A stretch of DNA of 64,000 nt, taken from contig NZ_BMJA01000005.1 of the NCBI RefSeq assembly GCF_014642835.1, positions 1-64,000 of the forward strand, written 5' to 3'. Of this stretch, positions 25,239 to 34,402 are shown piece by piece. Position 1 is the stretch's first letter. Every line of letters starts with the position of its first letter. The position numbers and the translations under genes are program-made. This DNA comes from Dyella nitratireducens. GTDB lineage: Bacteria; Pseudomonadota; Gammaproteobacteria; Xanthomonadales; Rhodanobacteraceae. The notes beneath the pieces are model-generated. The model was not told the DNA's origin, did not search any database, and worked only from the letters and a program-made list of their open reading frames with translations.

Positions 25239-25723
25239 GTTGCCCTTCGCGCGCTCAACGCGATAACCAAACCGATGAACACGTGCACCACGATGCTGCT
25301 GACGATCCAGCTCAGCACCACCGGCGCCTTCGGCGCGGCTGACAGTGGCACAACAATCAGATTCATCACGACGAAAAGCACCAGGCCATACAAGCTGCCG
25401 TACAACCAAGGCCGCTCGATCAACACTCTTCTGCGCCTGCTTGCCAGGTAATACACACCTACCATCACGCCCATGATGGCGTAATGCAGTAATGCGCCCA
25501 GCACCACCGTGCTGCTGCCACCGAGAAAAGCACGCTTGCCCAGCAAGCCCGCAGCAATGTTTTGCATGATGCGCAGGGGTGGCACGTGATACAGCGCCTG
25601 CCAAAATGTGCACGCAAACAATAAGTCCGCCGTGGCCAGGGCCAGGGCCACGAGTACTGCAAACAACACGATGCGTTGCGCGCGCAGATGGCTGGGCGCA
25701 CCAGAATCAAAAGGTACTGACAT
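25235..25723 (-). CDS. Small integral membrane protein, function unknown
   Basis: A 162-residue protein with four predicted membrane helices (IVLFAVLVALALATADLLFA, VVLGALLHYAIMGVMVGVYYL, YGSLYGLVLFVVMNLIVVPL, VVLSWIVSSIVVHVFIGLVIAL) and a short basic loop ASRRRRVLIERP. I recognise no motif. The ATG at 25723 (MSVPFDSG) is preferred; an ATG at 25732 adds three residues. Its stop codon TAG is part of the GTAG repeat at 25235-25238, so the C-terminus (SARRAT) ends exactly where the repeat begins. It is divergent from the second MocR gene. Confidence 0.78.
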   Translation of the reverse strand: MSVPFDSGAPSHLRAQRIVLFAVLVALALATADLLFACTFWQALYHVPPLRIMQNIAAGLLGKRAFLGGSSTVVLGALLHYAIMGVMVGVYYLASRRRRVLIERPWLYGSLYGLVLFVVMNLIVVPLSAAPKAPVVLSWIVSSIVVHVFIGLVIALSARRAT

Positions 25724-25763
25724 GGCTTTCACTCGATCAGAATAAAGGCGCCAGCCCAGAAAG

Positions 25764-25804
25764 ACCCCGCGAAGCCGTTGCGTGGGACAACTGCTTCGCG
25801 GGGT
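25764..25804. other. 12-bp inverted repeat upstream of the membrane-protein gene
   Basis: ACCCCGCGAAGC pairs perfectly with GCTTCGCGGGGT around a 17-base loop, 40 bases upstream of the ATG at 25723. On the minus strand it is followed by TCTTTCTG, so it may be a leader attenuator or a protein-binding palindrome in the divergent promoter region. Confidence 0.45.
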
Positions 25805-25970
25805 GGGGAAGCGAGGGAGACGTCGTCGCCGCTGGGTTCGTCTGCCTGGGGAGGTGCTGACGATAAGGTTCTGTTAGCGAGCCCTGCGACGACTTCAGAC
25901 TAGGCAGGTCGGCACATTCCCTCCATAGCCAATTGCCCGTATTTTCTTAGAGCCATTGGGAGGGCGTTGC

Positions 25971-27404
25971 GTGTTTCTAGAACTCGACGGTCGGGGGCCA
26001 CTCTACGATCAGCTGACGCGTGCACTGAAAGCTTCGATTCTCGATGGCCGCATTCCCGCGGGTACGCAGCTGCCGCCCACGCGTGAACTGGCGCAAGAGT
26101 TGGAGATTTCACGCACCACCGTGCTCGCAGCCTACGAACAGCTGCGCGCGGAAGGCTTTATCGACGGCCGGGTCGGCTCAGGCAGCTTCGTCAGCCACCT
26201 GCAAGCCAGGCCGCTGCAGCACCACGTTCAAACCAACATTCCGCCACCTTCGCGTTATGCGCAACGCGCACGAGCGGTGCGTAATTGGGATATTCCGCGC
26301 CTCCACCGCGGGTTGCGGTACGACCTGCTATACGGTTATCCGCAGATCAACCCCGCGCTCAACAACGCGTGGGGACGCGAGCTGGCACGCGCGGCGGCGT
26401 ACACCCGCCTCAACGCCGTCGAAGTAGCCGGACTCAGCACGCTACGCCAGCAGACCTGCGACTATCTGGCGCGCCGACGTGGCGTGCAGGCAGAGCCGGA
26501 AGACGTAGTGATTGTCAGCGGCACACAACAAGCCATCGATCTCACGGCGCGCGTGCTGATCAACGAAGGCGATCACGTCGTACTGGAGGAACCGCATTAT
26601 TTCCTCGCCCATCAGGCGCTGGTGGCACATGGTGCGGAACTCGTCGCGGTGCGCACCGACCAGCATGGGTTGGTATGTGACGAGCTGCCCACCCAGCCAC
26701 CACGCCTGATTTACGTCACACCCTCCCATCACTTTCCTTCCGGCGCGGTGCTTTCCATGCAACGCCGGCTCGATCTGCTCAATTACGCCGAACGACATCA
26801 GTGCTGGATTCTGGAAGACGACTACGACGGCGAATTCCGCTACGACGCGCATCCGTTGGCGGCACTGCGTTCGCTCGACGAACGGGATCGCGTGATCTAT
26901 GTCGGCACCTTCTCCAAGGTGCTATTTGGCGGATTACGCCTGGCCTACATGGTGCTGCCATCTGCGCTGCGCCTGGATTTTCTCAGCGCGAAATACCTCA
27001 GTGACATGGCCTGTCCGGTCATCGAACAGGCAGCGCTGGCGCATTTCATGGAAGACGGCGGTTTCGAGCGCCACCTGCGCCTGGGGCGCAAGGAGTTGAA
27101 GGCGCGTCGCGAAGCGTTGGTCGCCGGGCTAAACGAGTACGCAGGTGATCGCGTGACAATCACCGATACGCCTGCCGGCATGCATCTGGTGGTGTGGCTG
27201 CGTGGTTACGACACGGCGCGCAGCGAGGCGCTGATTGCCTATGCGCATGAACATGGGCTGGGACTTTATCCGATCAACCCACTGTATTTGCACGAACCGC
27301 AGCGCCAGGGGCTGCTGCTGGGCTATTGCGGGTTGTCGGTGAATGAATTGCGCGAGGCCATGCAGCTTTTCGGGCAATGCCTGGATCACATGGATCGCAT
27401 GTGA
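25971..27404 (+). CDS. MocR-family PLP-dependent transcriptional regulator
   Basis: A 477-residue protein with a GntR winged helix (residues about 5-75: LPPTRELAQELEISRTTVLAAYEQLRAEGFIDG) fused to an aminotransferase-like domain (GLSTLRQQTCDYLARRRGV, IYVTPSHHFPSGAVLS, ILEDDYDGEF). The PLP lysine is intact at Lys316 in GTFSKVLFGGLR, in contrast to the other MocR at 20497. I chose the GTG at 25971 because GGGAGG stands seven bases upstream; a TTG at 25956 lacks one. MocR proteins typically control vitamin B6, GABA, taurine or amino-acid genes, but no target is evident here. Confidence 0.9.
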   Translation: MFLELDGRGPLYDQLTRALKASILDGRIPAGTQLPPTRELAQELEISRTTVLAAYEQLRAEGFIDGRVGSGSFVSHLQARPLQHHVQTNIPPPSRYAQRARAVRNWDIPRLHRGLRYDLLYGYPQINPALNNAWGRELARAAAYTRLNAVEVAGLSTLRQQTCDYLARRRGVQAEPEDVVIVSGTQQAIDLTARVLINEGDHVVLEEPHYFLAHQALVAHGAELVAVRTDQHGLVCDELPTQPPRLIYVTPSHHFPSGAVLSMQRRLDLLNYAERHQCWILEDDYDGEFRYDAHPLAALRSLDERDRVIYVGTFSKVLFGGLRLAYMVLPSALRLDFLSAKYLSDMACPVIEQAALAHFMEDGGFERHLRLGRKELKARREALVAGLNEYAGDRVTITDTPAGMHLVVWLRGYDTARSEALIAYAHEHGLGLYPINPLYLHEPQRQGLLLGYCGLSVNELREAMQLFGQCLDHMDRM

Positions 27405-27597
27405 AAGCCGCTTATACGTCTCCTCCCGGGCTGTAAAAACGTTGATCGTCGCCCCCTCGTGCACTCCGGGAAGATGGGCCTGAGGTTTTTTCATAAGGTC
27501 GGAAGGAAAGGCGTAAGCAACGCTTGGTGCGCCGCGGCAAGCTTTGCCTTATGCTGAGCGGCTTTCCCTGCTTTGGCAAAGATGTGAGGAGTGCCCC

Positions 27598-28131
27598 ATG
27601 GGCCTGGATATGGTTAGCGCCGGCCGCGACGTGCCGAACGAAATCAACGTCGTCATCGAGATTCCCAAGGACGCGGAACCGGTCAAATACGAGGTGGACA
27701 AGGAAAGCGGCGCGATTTTCGTGGACCGCATCCTCTCCACGCCCATGCGCTACCCCTGCAATTACGGCTACGTGCCGGGCACCCTGGGCGGCGACGGCGA
27801 CCCGCTCGACGCGCTGGTGATCCTGCCGCTGCCGCTGGTCCCGGGCTCGGTGATCCGCTGCCATCCGGTCGGCATGCTGAAGATGACCGACGAGGCCGGC
27901 AGCGATGAAAAGCTGGTGGTGATTCCGTCGAAGAAAATCTTCCCTGGCTACGCGCACATCGAAGACATCAAGGGTGTCTCGGGCCACTGGCTGGAGCGCA
28001 TCGGCCACTTCTTCGAGCACTACAAGGATCTCGAGAAGGGCAAATGGGTGAAGGTGGAAGGCTGGGTTGGCGCAGAAGAAGCCAAAGCCGAAATCCTCGC
28101 TGGCGTGGAGCGTTGCAAAGGCAAGGCTTAG
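27598..28131 (+). CDS. ppa: Soluble inorganic pyrophosphatase (family I)
   Basis: Hydrolyses PPi to two phosphates in the cytosol. The 177-residue protein is the usual prokaryotic length. It has VVIEIPKDAEPVKYEVDKES at the N-terminus, YPCNYGYVPGTLGGDGDPLD with the metal-binding aspartates, and the C-terminal FFEHYKDLEKGKWVKVEGW. The ATG at 27598 (MGLDMVSAGRD) is preceded by GAGGAG. Coexistence with the H+-pyrophosphatase and PPi-phosphofructokinase upstream suggests competing fates for PPi. A strong terminator follows. Confidence 0.96.
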   Translation: MGLDMVSAGRDVPNEINVVIEIPKDAEPVKYEVDKESGAIFVDRILSTPMRYPCNYGYVPGTLGGDGDPLDALVILPLPLVPGSVIRCHPVGMLKMTDEAGSDEKLVVIPSKKIFPGYAHIEDIKGVSGHWLERIGHFFEHYKDLEKGKWVKVEGWVGAEEAKAEILAGVERCKGKA

Positions 28132-28139
28132 CCACGCAG

Positions 28140-28184
28140 AACAAAGCACGCCGCCAAATGGCGGCGTGCTTTGTTGAGCTTTTT
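28140..28184 (+). terminator. Rho-independent terminator of ppa
   Basis: AACAAAGCACGCCGCC and its perfect complement GGCGGCGTGCTTTGTT form a 16-bp stem around AAAT, followed by GAGCTTTTT. The next gene, on the minus strand, ends at 28187. Confidence 0.9.
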
Positions 28185-28186
28185 GA

Positions 28187-30649
28187 TTAGTCCCCTAGCA
28201 CAACACCCGCGCCAACGCGGAAGATCGGCGAATCGCCTCGGGCCACTGAGACGCCCGCATTGATGTTGACTCGGCCGTTCATGCTCCAGCGCGACACGGC
28301 CACGCCTAACGCGCTTTCGCCACGGTAGGACGCAGCCCCTGCGCTCAGTGCCACCTTGCCTGGCGCATAGGGCATGTTGTTCACCAGCGCCGCCGATGAC
28401 GCAATACCACGATTGGCCTGTCGCTGGTTGTGATTGATCAGCTGCTTCAGATCGTCGATCTTCTGGCCAGTCCAGCCCTGCAGGTTTTGCAGTTGCCCGA
28501 CGTTGACAGCATCGGTAGCCTGCGTACCGGCGGCGACATTGGTGATCTGACGTTCGGCACCTTCCGCGCCCACTGAAACTGTATTAGCACGCTCGGCCAC
28601 TGAGCCCGCGCCCAAAGCCACCGCATTGGTACCCGACGAAACCACCGTTGCTCCCTGACCTATCGCGGTGCCGGAAACTGCATTCGCGCTACTGTTGGCA
28701 CCGATAGCTGCAGCATTGCTAGCACCGGCCGCTACCGTACTGTTCGCCCCCACTGCCACGCTGTTGTCAGCGTTGACTTTGGCGTTGCCCCCGATCGCGG
28801 TGTCATGGTCACCAGCAGCATACGAATCATTGCCAGCCGCCAAGCCATAGGCACCGAGAGCTTGGGCATTGTGGCCAACGGCCGAGGCGTTATCACCCGT
28901 CGCCACCGAGTTGTAGCCCAGAGCCACCCCAGGTGTATCGCCCGCGTTAGCCTTGTCATTGGCACCACTGCCGCCGGTGCCGTCCAAATAAGGGGGCGTA
29001 CGGTCTTCATTCTCCAAAACGGTAACTCGGCTATCCAGACCGCCAATCTTGAGTTGCAAATCACTTTGCAAATCCGCGAGCTGCCCGAAATTCACCGCGT
29101 CGTACGTGCTTATACCGTTAGCCACGTTATGGATCGCTACCGGTGCTGACATATCTATACCGCCAAGCGTGATCGAGGTACGACTCGCATCATCGTATTT
29201 CACCGCGGAGGAATCGATATCGCCAACTTGGCCAGCAAGATCCATCAGCTGACCGACATTTACCGCATCATTGTCCTGCGTACCGGCCGCCACGCCACGG
29301 ATCTGACGATCTCCGTCGATACCATTCACCGTAACCAATGTACCGCCACTACTCGCTGCCATCGTCACCGTTGCGCTGGCATCGACCTGCTGCACCAGGC
29401 CAGCATGGCCGATGAGCAGATTGTTGATATTATCGGTATTGCTTTCCACCTGCTGATGGGTTGCATACAGCTGCGAACCGTTGACGGCGTCGTGGCTGGC
29501 ACCGGATAGCTCACCATCCGCAATGTTATGCAATGCCACAGGCGAGACAGCACCGGCGCCACCAAGGGTTATCGATGTCTTGCTTGCATCGTCATATTTC
29601 ACCGCCAAGGCGTCGAGATCATTAACATCTCCGGCCACATCATTCAGCTGGCTCAAGTTGACGGCATCGTTGTCCTTGGTGCCAGCAGCAACACCAGTGA
29701 TCTGACGGGCGCCTGCGGTACCGGTGATATCCACTACCGTGCCACCGCTAGCAGCCGCCACCGTAATCTGAGCGTTGGTGTCAGCTTGCTGCACTAGGCC
29801 TGCATGACCGATCATCAGGTCGTTGATGCTGCCCTCGTTCACCGTTACTCGGCTATCCAACTTGGCAATATTCTGTGCATTCGCTGTGACGTCCTGATTC
29901 GTAGCATAGAGTTGCGAACCGTTGACGGCATCGCCGCTGGCTACGGATACGTTTCCTGGCGCTACGTTATGTAACGCCACCATTCCACTGGACTGACCAT
30001 TGCCCAGCGTGACGCTGCTGTAATTAGTTGTACCGTCGGCATTCGTATCGTATGCAACGCGACGATTGACGCCGATATCGAGCACACCGAGCGCGTCACC
30101 GACGTTATTCTGAGTTCCACCCTGCATACTATAAGTTGGCGAAGTGATCGTCCCATCTGCATTTATGGCAGCGCCACCACCATAGCCGCCGACGATCGAC
30201 TGAGCTTGACCGACATTTACAGCATCGGTCAAAGCCGTACCAGCTGCGAGATGATTGATCTGATTGCCACCAACGTCAAAAGCACCACCAATGGAAAGCT
30301 TGCCGTTGATAAAAGCACCATTGCCATTCAGCACCATGGAATTGGCGTCGAGACCAGCAACATTCATAGCGGCAACGCTGTTCACGTTGCAACCCGAATA
30401 TTGACCGTTATTAATATGGCTACCACCGGTGAAATCGTCGATCACTCGGGTACAACCGCCATCGGTCATATCATTGACCATGAATTCGGCCGCCCATGCC
30501 GAATCCGTCGGTACGCCCAGCAGGGCCATGAAACTCAATATCGCCATGGACAATGAAGTCTTCTTCTTGCCTGAGTCTATGGTGGTCCTTGAAGCATCGA
30601 TCAGGCTCCTGGGCAACATGCTCGAGGTCGGCTTGCCAGTCTTATTCAT
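28187..30649 (-). CDS. Trimeric autotransporter adhesin (YadA-like)
   Basis: An 820-residue surface adhesin. It has an extended N-terminus of about 30 residues before a signal core (LSMAILSFMALLGVPTDSAWA). Stalk/neck repeats carry DAVNGSQLYATNQ, GVAAGTKDNDAVNLSQL and near-copies about 145 residues apart (AVKYDDASKTSITLGG / AVKYDDASRTSITLGG). A run of YadA head repeats (VALGYNSVATGDNASAVGHN..., roughly residues 590-710) follows, then the neck ITNVAAGTQATDAVNVGQL and a YadA anchor (VALSAGAASYRGESALGVAV to the end). The last residues, GVVLGD, end in Asp rather than the usual aromatic. AAGGA precedes the ATG. It probably mediates attachment or biofilm. Confidence 0.92.
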   Translation of the reverse strand: MNKTGKPTSSMLPRSLIDASRTTIDSGKKKTSLSMAILSFMALLGVPTDSAWAAEFMVNDMTDGGCTRVIDDFTGGSHINNGQYSGCNVNSVAAMNVAGLDANSMVLNGNGAFINGKLSIGGAFDVGGNQINHLAAGTALTDAVNVGQAQSIVGGYGGGAAINADGTITSPTYSMQGGTQNNVGDALGVLDIGVNRRVAYDTNADGTTNYSSVTLGNGQSSGMVALHNVAPGNVSVASGDAVNGSQLYATNQDVTANAQNIAKLDSRVTVNEGSINDLMIGHAGLVQQADTNAQITVAAASGGTVVDITGTAGARQITGVAAGTKDNDAVNLSQLNDVAGDVNDLDALAVKYDDASKTSITLGGAGAVSPVALHNIADGELSGASHDAVNGSQLYATHQQVESNTDNINNLLIGHAGLVQQVDASATVTMAASSGGTLVTVNGIDGDRQIRGVAAGTQDNDAVNVGQLMDLAGQVGDIDSSAVKYDDASRTSITLGGIDMSAPVAIHNVANGISTYDAVNFGQLADLQSDLQLKIGGLDSRVTVLENEDRTPPYLDGTGGSGANDKANAGDTPGVALGYNSVATGDNASAVGHNAQALGAYGLAAGNDSYAAGDHDTAIGGNAKVNADNSVAVGANSTVAAGASNAAAIGANSSANAVSGTAIGQGATVVSSGTNAVALGAGSVAERANTVSVGAEGAERQITNVAAGTQATDAVNVGQLQNLQGWTGQKIDDLKQLINHNQRQANRGIASSAALVNNMPYAPGKVALSAGAASYRGESALGVAVSRWSMNGRVNINAGVSVARGDSPIFRVGAGVVLGD

Positions 30650-31064
30650 ACGATTCCTTGATATTCATGTCTCGGCCGTGGCCAAAGCAAAAAACTCCAT
30701 GCACCAGGAGAACATTGCCCTGGCGCGCCGAAACAACGAAATGAGTGATTAAGCCAGCTCAATGAACCCGCAAAGGCAGGTCACCATCCCTGGCAATGAT
30801 GGTGAACCAGGATGTTATACATCGGCATTGGACTTCTAATATCAGGCTTCGCTCAAACAAGCTCGACACAGAAACTCGATAAGGTGTCGGAAAAAAATTG
30901 CAGCTGTAATGTCTTGCGCACATGACTAATGCCATTGAATTACAGACATATATCAATCAATCGATCGTTATTTGCATGTACACGAAACGACTGAATGATC
31001 GGTGATCCTATTTTTCATCGGCAGACACTCTGAATTCCCGAAACTAGAGTGTCGACGGGCAAGA
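30650..31064. other. AT-richer intergenic region, no gene
   Basis: These 415 bases are between the adhesin start and the LysR stop. They are noticeably richer in A/T than their surroundings, as expected for a promoter region of a surface adhesin. I see no RNA gene, repeat or open frame with a ribosome binding site. Short open frames here are compositionally random. Confidence 0.55.
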
Positions 31065-31988
31065 TTAGGACACGTTCAATCCGCTTTCCCACGGCGGCAC
31101 GTCCCCAAACTGCTCCGCCAGGAAATCCACGAACGCACGCACGCGCAACGGCACCAGCCGACGCTGCGGCATCACCGCATAAATGCCGGTCTCGGCAATC
31201 GCATACTGTGGCAACACGACTTTCAATCGACCGGTACGCAGGTCGTCGCATACATGCCAGGTGGAGTGCTGCGCAATGCCCAGCCCCGCCAGTGCCGCAT
31301 CCCGCAGCATTTCGCCCAGCGTCGATTCCAGCCGGCCGTTGACCCGCACCGTATGCAGTTGGCCTTGCGCATCATGCAGGCGCCAAATGTCCTGGCGGCC
31401 ATGGCTGCCCACCAGCATCAGGCATTCGTGTTGACTGAGTTCTTCCGGAGTTTTCGGCATGCTGAAGCGCCGCAGATAATCCGGCGAGGCGCATAGCACG
31501 CGGCGGTTCACTGCCAGCTTGCGTGCCACCAGGCGCGAGTCGTGCAACGCGCCGATGCGGATGGCGAGATCAAAGCCGGCGCTAATGAGGTCCTGCAATT
31601 CGTCACTGAAGTGCACGCTCAGGCGCACGCGCGGATAGCGCGCCATGAAAGCTGGCAGCAAGGGCGAAACATATTGGCGCCCGAACGACGCCGATGCGGT
31701 AAGCCGCAGAGTACCGCCAACATCCGACGCGCCCTGACGCAGGCCCGAGGTGAGCGCTTCCAGATCCTCCACCAGGGTCCGCCCTTGTTCGGCCATTGCC
31801 AAACCTTCCGGGGTGGGGCTCAACCGTCGCGTCGTCCGATGCAGCAGCCGCACCCCCAGGTGCTGCTCCAGCCGCTTCAAACGCTGGCTGGCGACGGCAA
31901 CGGACAGATCCAGGCTACGCGCGGCGGCGCTGATCGAGCCTTGATCCAGCACGCGCATGAACAGGATGAGGTCGCCGACGCGATCCAT
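31065..31988 (-). CDS. LysR-family transcriptional regulator
   Basis: A 307-residue regulator. The N-terminal winged helix (residues 1-65) reads ILFMRVLDQGSISAAARSLDLSVAVASQRLKRLEQHLGVRLLHRTTRRLSPTPEG in overlapping pieces typical of the family, followed by a substrate-binding-like effector domain with GTLRLTASASFGRQYVSPLL. It is closest in pattern to the CrgA/AaeR-type group that controls neighbouring efflux or aldehyde/quinone-handling genes. It is divergent from the MFS-AKR-MDR operon with a 102-base gap, where AT-rich TTCA/TGAA dyads occur, so it very probably regulates that operon. Confidence 0.93.
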   Translation of the reverse strand: MDRVGDLILFMRVLDQGSISAAARSLDLSVAVASQRLKRLEQHLGVRLLHRTTRRLSPTPEGLAMAEQGRTLVEDLEALTSGLRQGASDVGGTLRLTASASFGRQYVSPLLPAFMARYPRVRLSVHFSDELQDLISAGFDLAIRIGALHDSRLVARKLAVNRRVLCASPDYLRRFSMPKTPEELSQHECLMLVGSHGRQDIWRLHDAQGQLHTVRVNGRLESTLGEMLRDAALAGLGIAQHSTWHVCDDLRTGRLKVVLPQYAIAETGIYAVMPQRRLVPLRVRAFVDFLAEQFGDVPPWESGLNVS

Positions 31989-32090
31989 ATTTTCAATATT
32001 TCATTGAAAGTGATTCATCATATTGGCTGTTTTTATAGAAGATGCAAGCACCTACGCTGCGGTCCATCGCTTTTCGATGGAGTCCGTCGC

Positions 32091-33302
32091 ATGACCACCT
32101 CCCCCTCCCGTTCCACGCCACTGGCGCTTTACGCACTGGCTGCTGGCGCCTTCGGCATTGGCACCACCGAGTTCGTCATCATGGGCCTGCTGATCCAGGT
32201 CGCGGCCGATCTGCACGTGAGCATCGCCACGGCGGGCCTGCTGATTTCTGGTTATGCGTTTGGCGTATTCGTAGGCGCCCCAGTGCTGACCATCGCCACC
32301 AGCCGCCTGCCGCGCAAGGCGGTGCTGATCGGACTGATGGCGATCTTCACCCTCGGCAATATCTGCTGCGCCATCGCGCCGAATTACGCGGTGCTGCTGC
32401 TGGCGCGCGTGATCACCTCGCTGGCGCATGGCACGTTCTTCGGCGTCGGCTCGGTGGTAGCAACCAGTCTGGTGGCAGCCGACCGCCGTGCTTCAGCCAT
32501 CTCGATCATGTTTACCGGACTCACCATCGCCACCTTGCTCGGTGTGCCGGCCGGCGCCTGGCTTGGTTTGCACTTCGGCTGGCGCTCCACGTTCTGGGCC
32601 GTTGCTGCGATCGGCATCGTTGCCATGCTGGTGATCGTGGCGCTGGTGCCTGCCGGCCATGGGCACGGCAAGCGCATCGCGGTGCGCGAAGAATTGCGTG
32701 CCATCGGCAATCCATCCGTGCTGCTCGGTTTGCTGATGACGGTGCTTGGTTTTGCCGGCGTGTTCACCGTGTTTACCTATATCCAACCGATCCTCACATC
32801 GGTGACTGGCTTTGGCGAAGCAGCCGTCTCGCCCATCCTGTTGATGTTTGGCGTCGGCTTGATCGCCGGCAATCTACTCGGCGGCAAACTTGCCGATCGC
32901 CATTTGACACGCGCGCTGCTGCTCACATTGATCGCACTGATCGTGGTATTGGGCGTGATGACCTTCGCGCTGCATAGCAAAGTGCTGGCGGTGCTGTTCG
33001 TGGGACTGCTCGGCATTGCCGCCTTCGCTACCGTGCCGCCGCTGCAATTATGGGTGCTGCACAAGGCCGATGACGCAAAGAGCCTTGCATCCAGCTTGAA
33101 CATTGGTGCGTTCAATCTCGGCAATGCGCTCGGCGCCTGGCTGGGCGGCATCGTCGTAGCGCGTGGTCCCGGTCTAGGTGCACTCACCTGGGTGGCAGCA
33201 CTCGTCACCTTCTCGGGTCTGTTGGTTGCCATGTGGGCGCAGCAACGCGAAGCGAATCTGCAACGCCTGCCGGCGGATGCCTGCGCCAGCAATGGCACCT
33301 GA
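32091..33302 (+). CDS. MFS efflux transporter (DHA1, arabinose-efflux-permease type)
   Basis: A 403-residue, 12-helix major facilitator protein. The family signatures GAFGIGTTEFVIMGLL (helix 1), GYAFGVFVGAPVLT, RLPRKAVLIGLMAIFTLGN (motif A region) and RVITSLAHGTFFGVGS are those of the AraJ/YdhP/PbuE drug-export branch. The start at 32091 (MTTSPSRSTPL) follows a short leader from the LysR divergent promoter; a much longer open extension upstream is antisense to lysR and rejected. It is the first gene of an operon with an aldo/keto reductase (36 bases on) and an MDR reductase. The exported compound is unknown. Confidence 0.92.
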   Translation: MTTSPSRSTPLALYALAAGAFGIGTTEFVIMGLLIQVAADLHVSIATAGLLISGYAFGVFVGAPVLTIATSRLPRKAVLIGLMAIFTLGNICCAIAPNYAVLLLARVITSLAHGTFFGVGSVVATSLVAADRRASAISIMFTGLTIATLLGVPAGAWLGLHFGWRSTFWAVAAIGIVAMLVIVALVPAGHGHGKRIAVREELRAIGNPSVLLGLLMTVLGFAGVFTVFTYIQPILTSVTGFGEAAVSPILLMFGVGLIAGNLLGGKLADRHLTRALLLTLIALIVVLGVMTFALHSKVLAVLFVGLLGIAAFATVPPLQLWVLHKADDAKSLASSLNIGAFNLGNALGAWLGGIVVARGPGLGALTWVAALVTFSGLLVAMWAQQREANLQRLPADACASNGT

Positions 33303-33338
33303 TCAATCGCCTTCTACTATTCACCGCAAGGAATGAGC

Positions 33339-34379
33339 ATGGATTATCGATTGCTTGGCGCATCCGGGTTGAAAGTACCTGTCCTCGGTTTTGGCGCAGG
33401 CACGTTTGGCGGCAAGGGGCCACTGTTCAGTGCATGGGGTAACGCGGATACCGAGGAAGCACGCCGCTTGCTCGACATCTGTCTCGATGCTGGCGTGAAT
33501 CTGTTTGATACGGCAGACGTCTATTCCGATGGCGCTTCGGAAACCATTCTCGGTGAAGCGCTGAAAGGCCGCCGCGACAAGGCCATCCTTTCTACCAAAC
33601 TCACATTGCGTGCAGGTGATGGCCCCAATGACGTAGGTGCATCACGGCACCACTTGGTGAGTGGCGTCGAACGCGCACTCAAGCGCTTGCATACGGATTA
33701 CATCGACCTGCTGCAATTGCATCACTTCGATGCAATGACACCGGTGGAAAGCGTCATGCGCACGCTCGACGACCTGGTGCGTGATGGCAAAGTGCGTTAC
33801 CTCGGCGCTTCGAATTTCTCCGGCTGGCAGTTGATGAAATCGCAAGCCGTGGCCGATCGCTATGGCTACACGCGCTTTGTGGCCAACCAGACGTACTATT
33901 CGCTGATCGGCCGCGATTACGAGTGGGAACTGATGCCGCTGGGACTGGACCAAGGCGTTGGCGCGGTAGTTTGGAGCCCGCTGGGCTGGGGTCGCCTGAC
34001 CGGCAAGATTCGCCGTGGTCAGCCGCTGCCCGCAGGCAGCCGCCTGCACGAGACAGCAAGTTTTGCGCCGCCAGTGGATGAGGAGCGGCTTTACCGTGTC
34101 GTGGATGCACTCGATAACATCGCCGTGGAAACCGGCAAAACAGTGCCGCAGGTTGCGTTGAACTGGCTGCTGCAACGCCCCAGCGTGTCGACCATCCTGA
34201 TCGGCGCCCGCAACGAAGCACAGCTGCGCCAGAACCTCGGCGCGATCGGCTGGAATCTGACGCGCGAACACATCGCACGATTGGACGCAGCCAGCGCCGT
34301 CACCCCGCCTTATCCCTATTACCCGTATTGGAACGGACAATTTGCCGAACGCACGCCGCCGGCTGTCCAGACTGCATGA
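33339..34379 (+). CDS. Aldo/keto reductase
   Basis: A 346-residue NADPH-dependent (alpha/beta)8 oxidoreductase of the YajO/Tas-like AKR group. Catalytic residues are visible: Asp and Tyr in LFDTADVYSDGASE, Lys in AILSTKLTL and His in LLQLHHFDAM. The cofactor-binding C-terminus is VSTILIGARNEAQLRQNL. I chose the ATG at 33339 (MDYRLLGASGLKV) because AAGGA stands seven bases upstream; the ATG at 33333 is too close. It lies between MFS and MDR genes in an operon probably controlled by the divergent LysR. It likely reduces a toxic aldehyde or quinone. Confidence 0.93.
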   Translation: MDYRLLGASGLKVPVLGFGAGTFGGKGPLFSAWGNADTEEARRLLDICLDAGVNLFDTADVYSDGASETILGEALKGRRDKAILSTKLTLRAGDGPNDVGASRHHLVSGVERALKRLHTDYIDLLQLHHFDAMTPVESVMRTLDDLVRDGKVRYLGASNFSGWQLMKSQAVADRYGYTRFVANQTYYSLIGRDYEWELMPLGLDQGVGAVVWSPLGWGRLTGKIRRGQPLPAGSRLHETASFAPPVDEERLYRVVDALDNIAVETGKTVPQVALNWLLQRPSVSTILIGARNEAQLRQNLGAIGWNLTREHIARLDAASAVTPPYPYYPYWNGQFAERTPPAVQTA

Positions 34380-34402
34380 CGCAAAACCTCGGAGACCCGA
34401 TG

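Noticed and set aside
31542-32090. Extended N-terminus of the MFS transporter reading back through lysR
   Set aside because: The extension is antisense to the LysR gene; the transporter's first helix begins right after the ATG at 32091.
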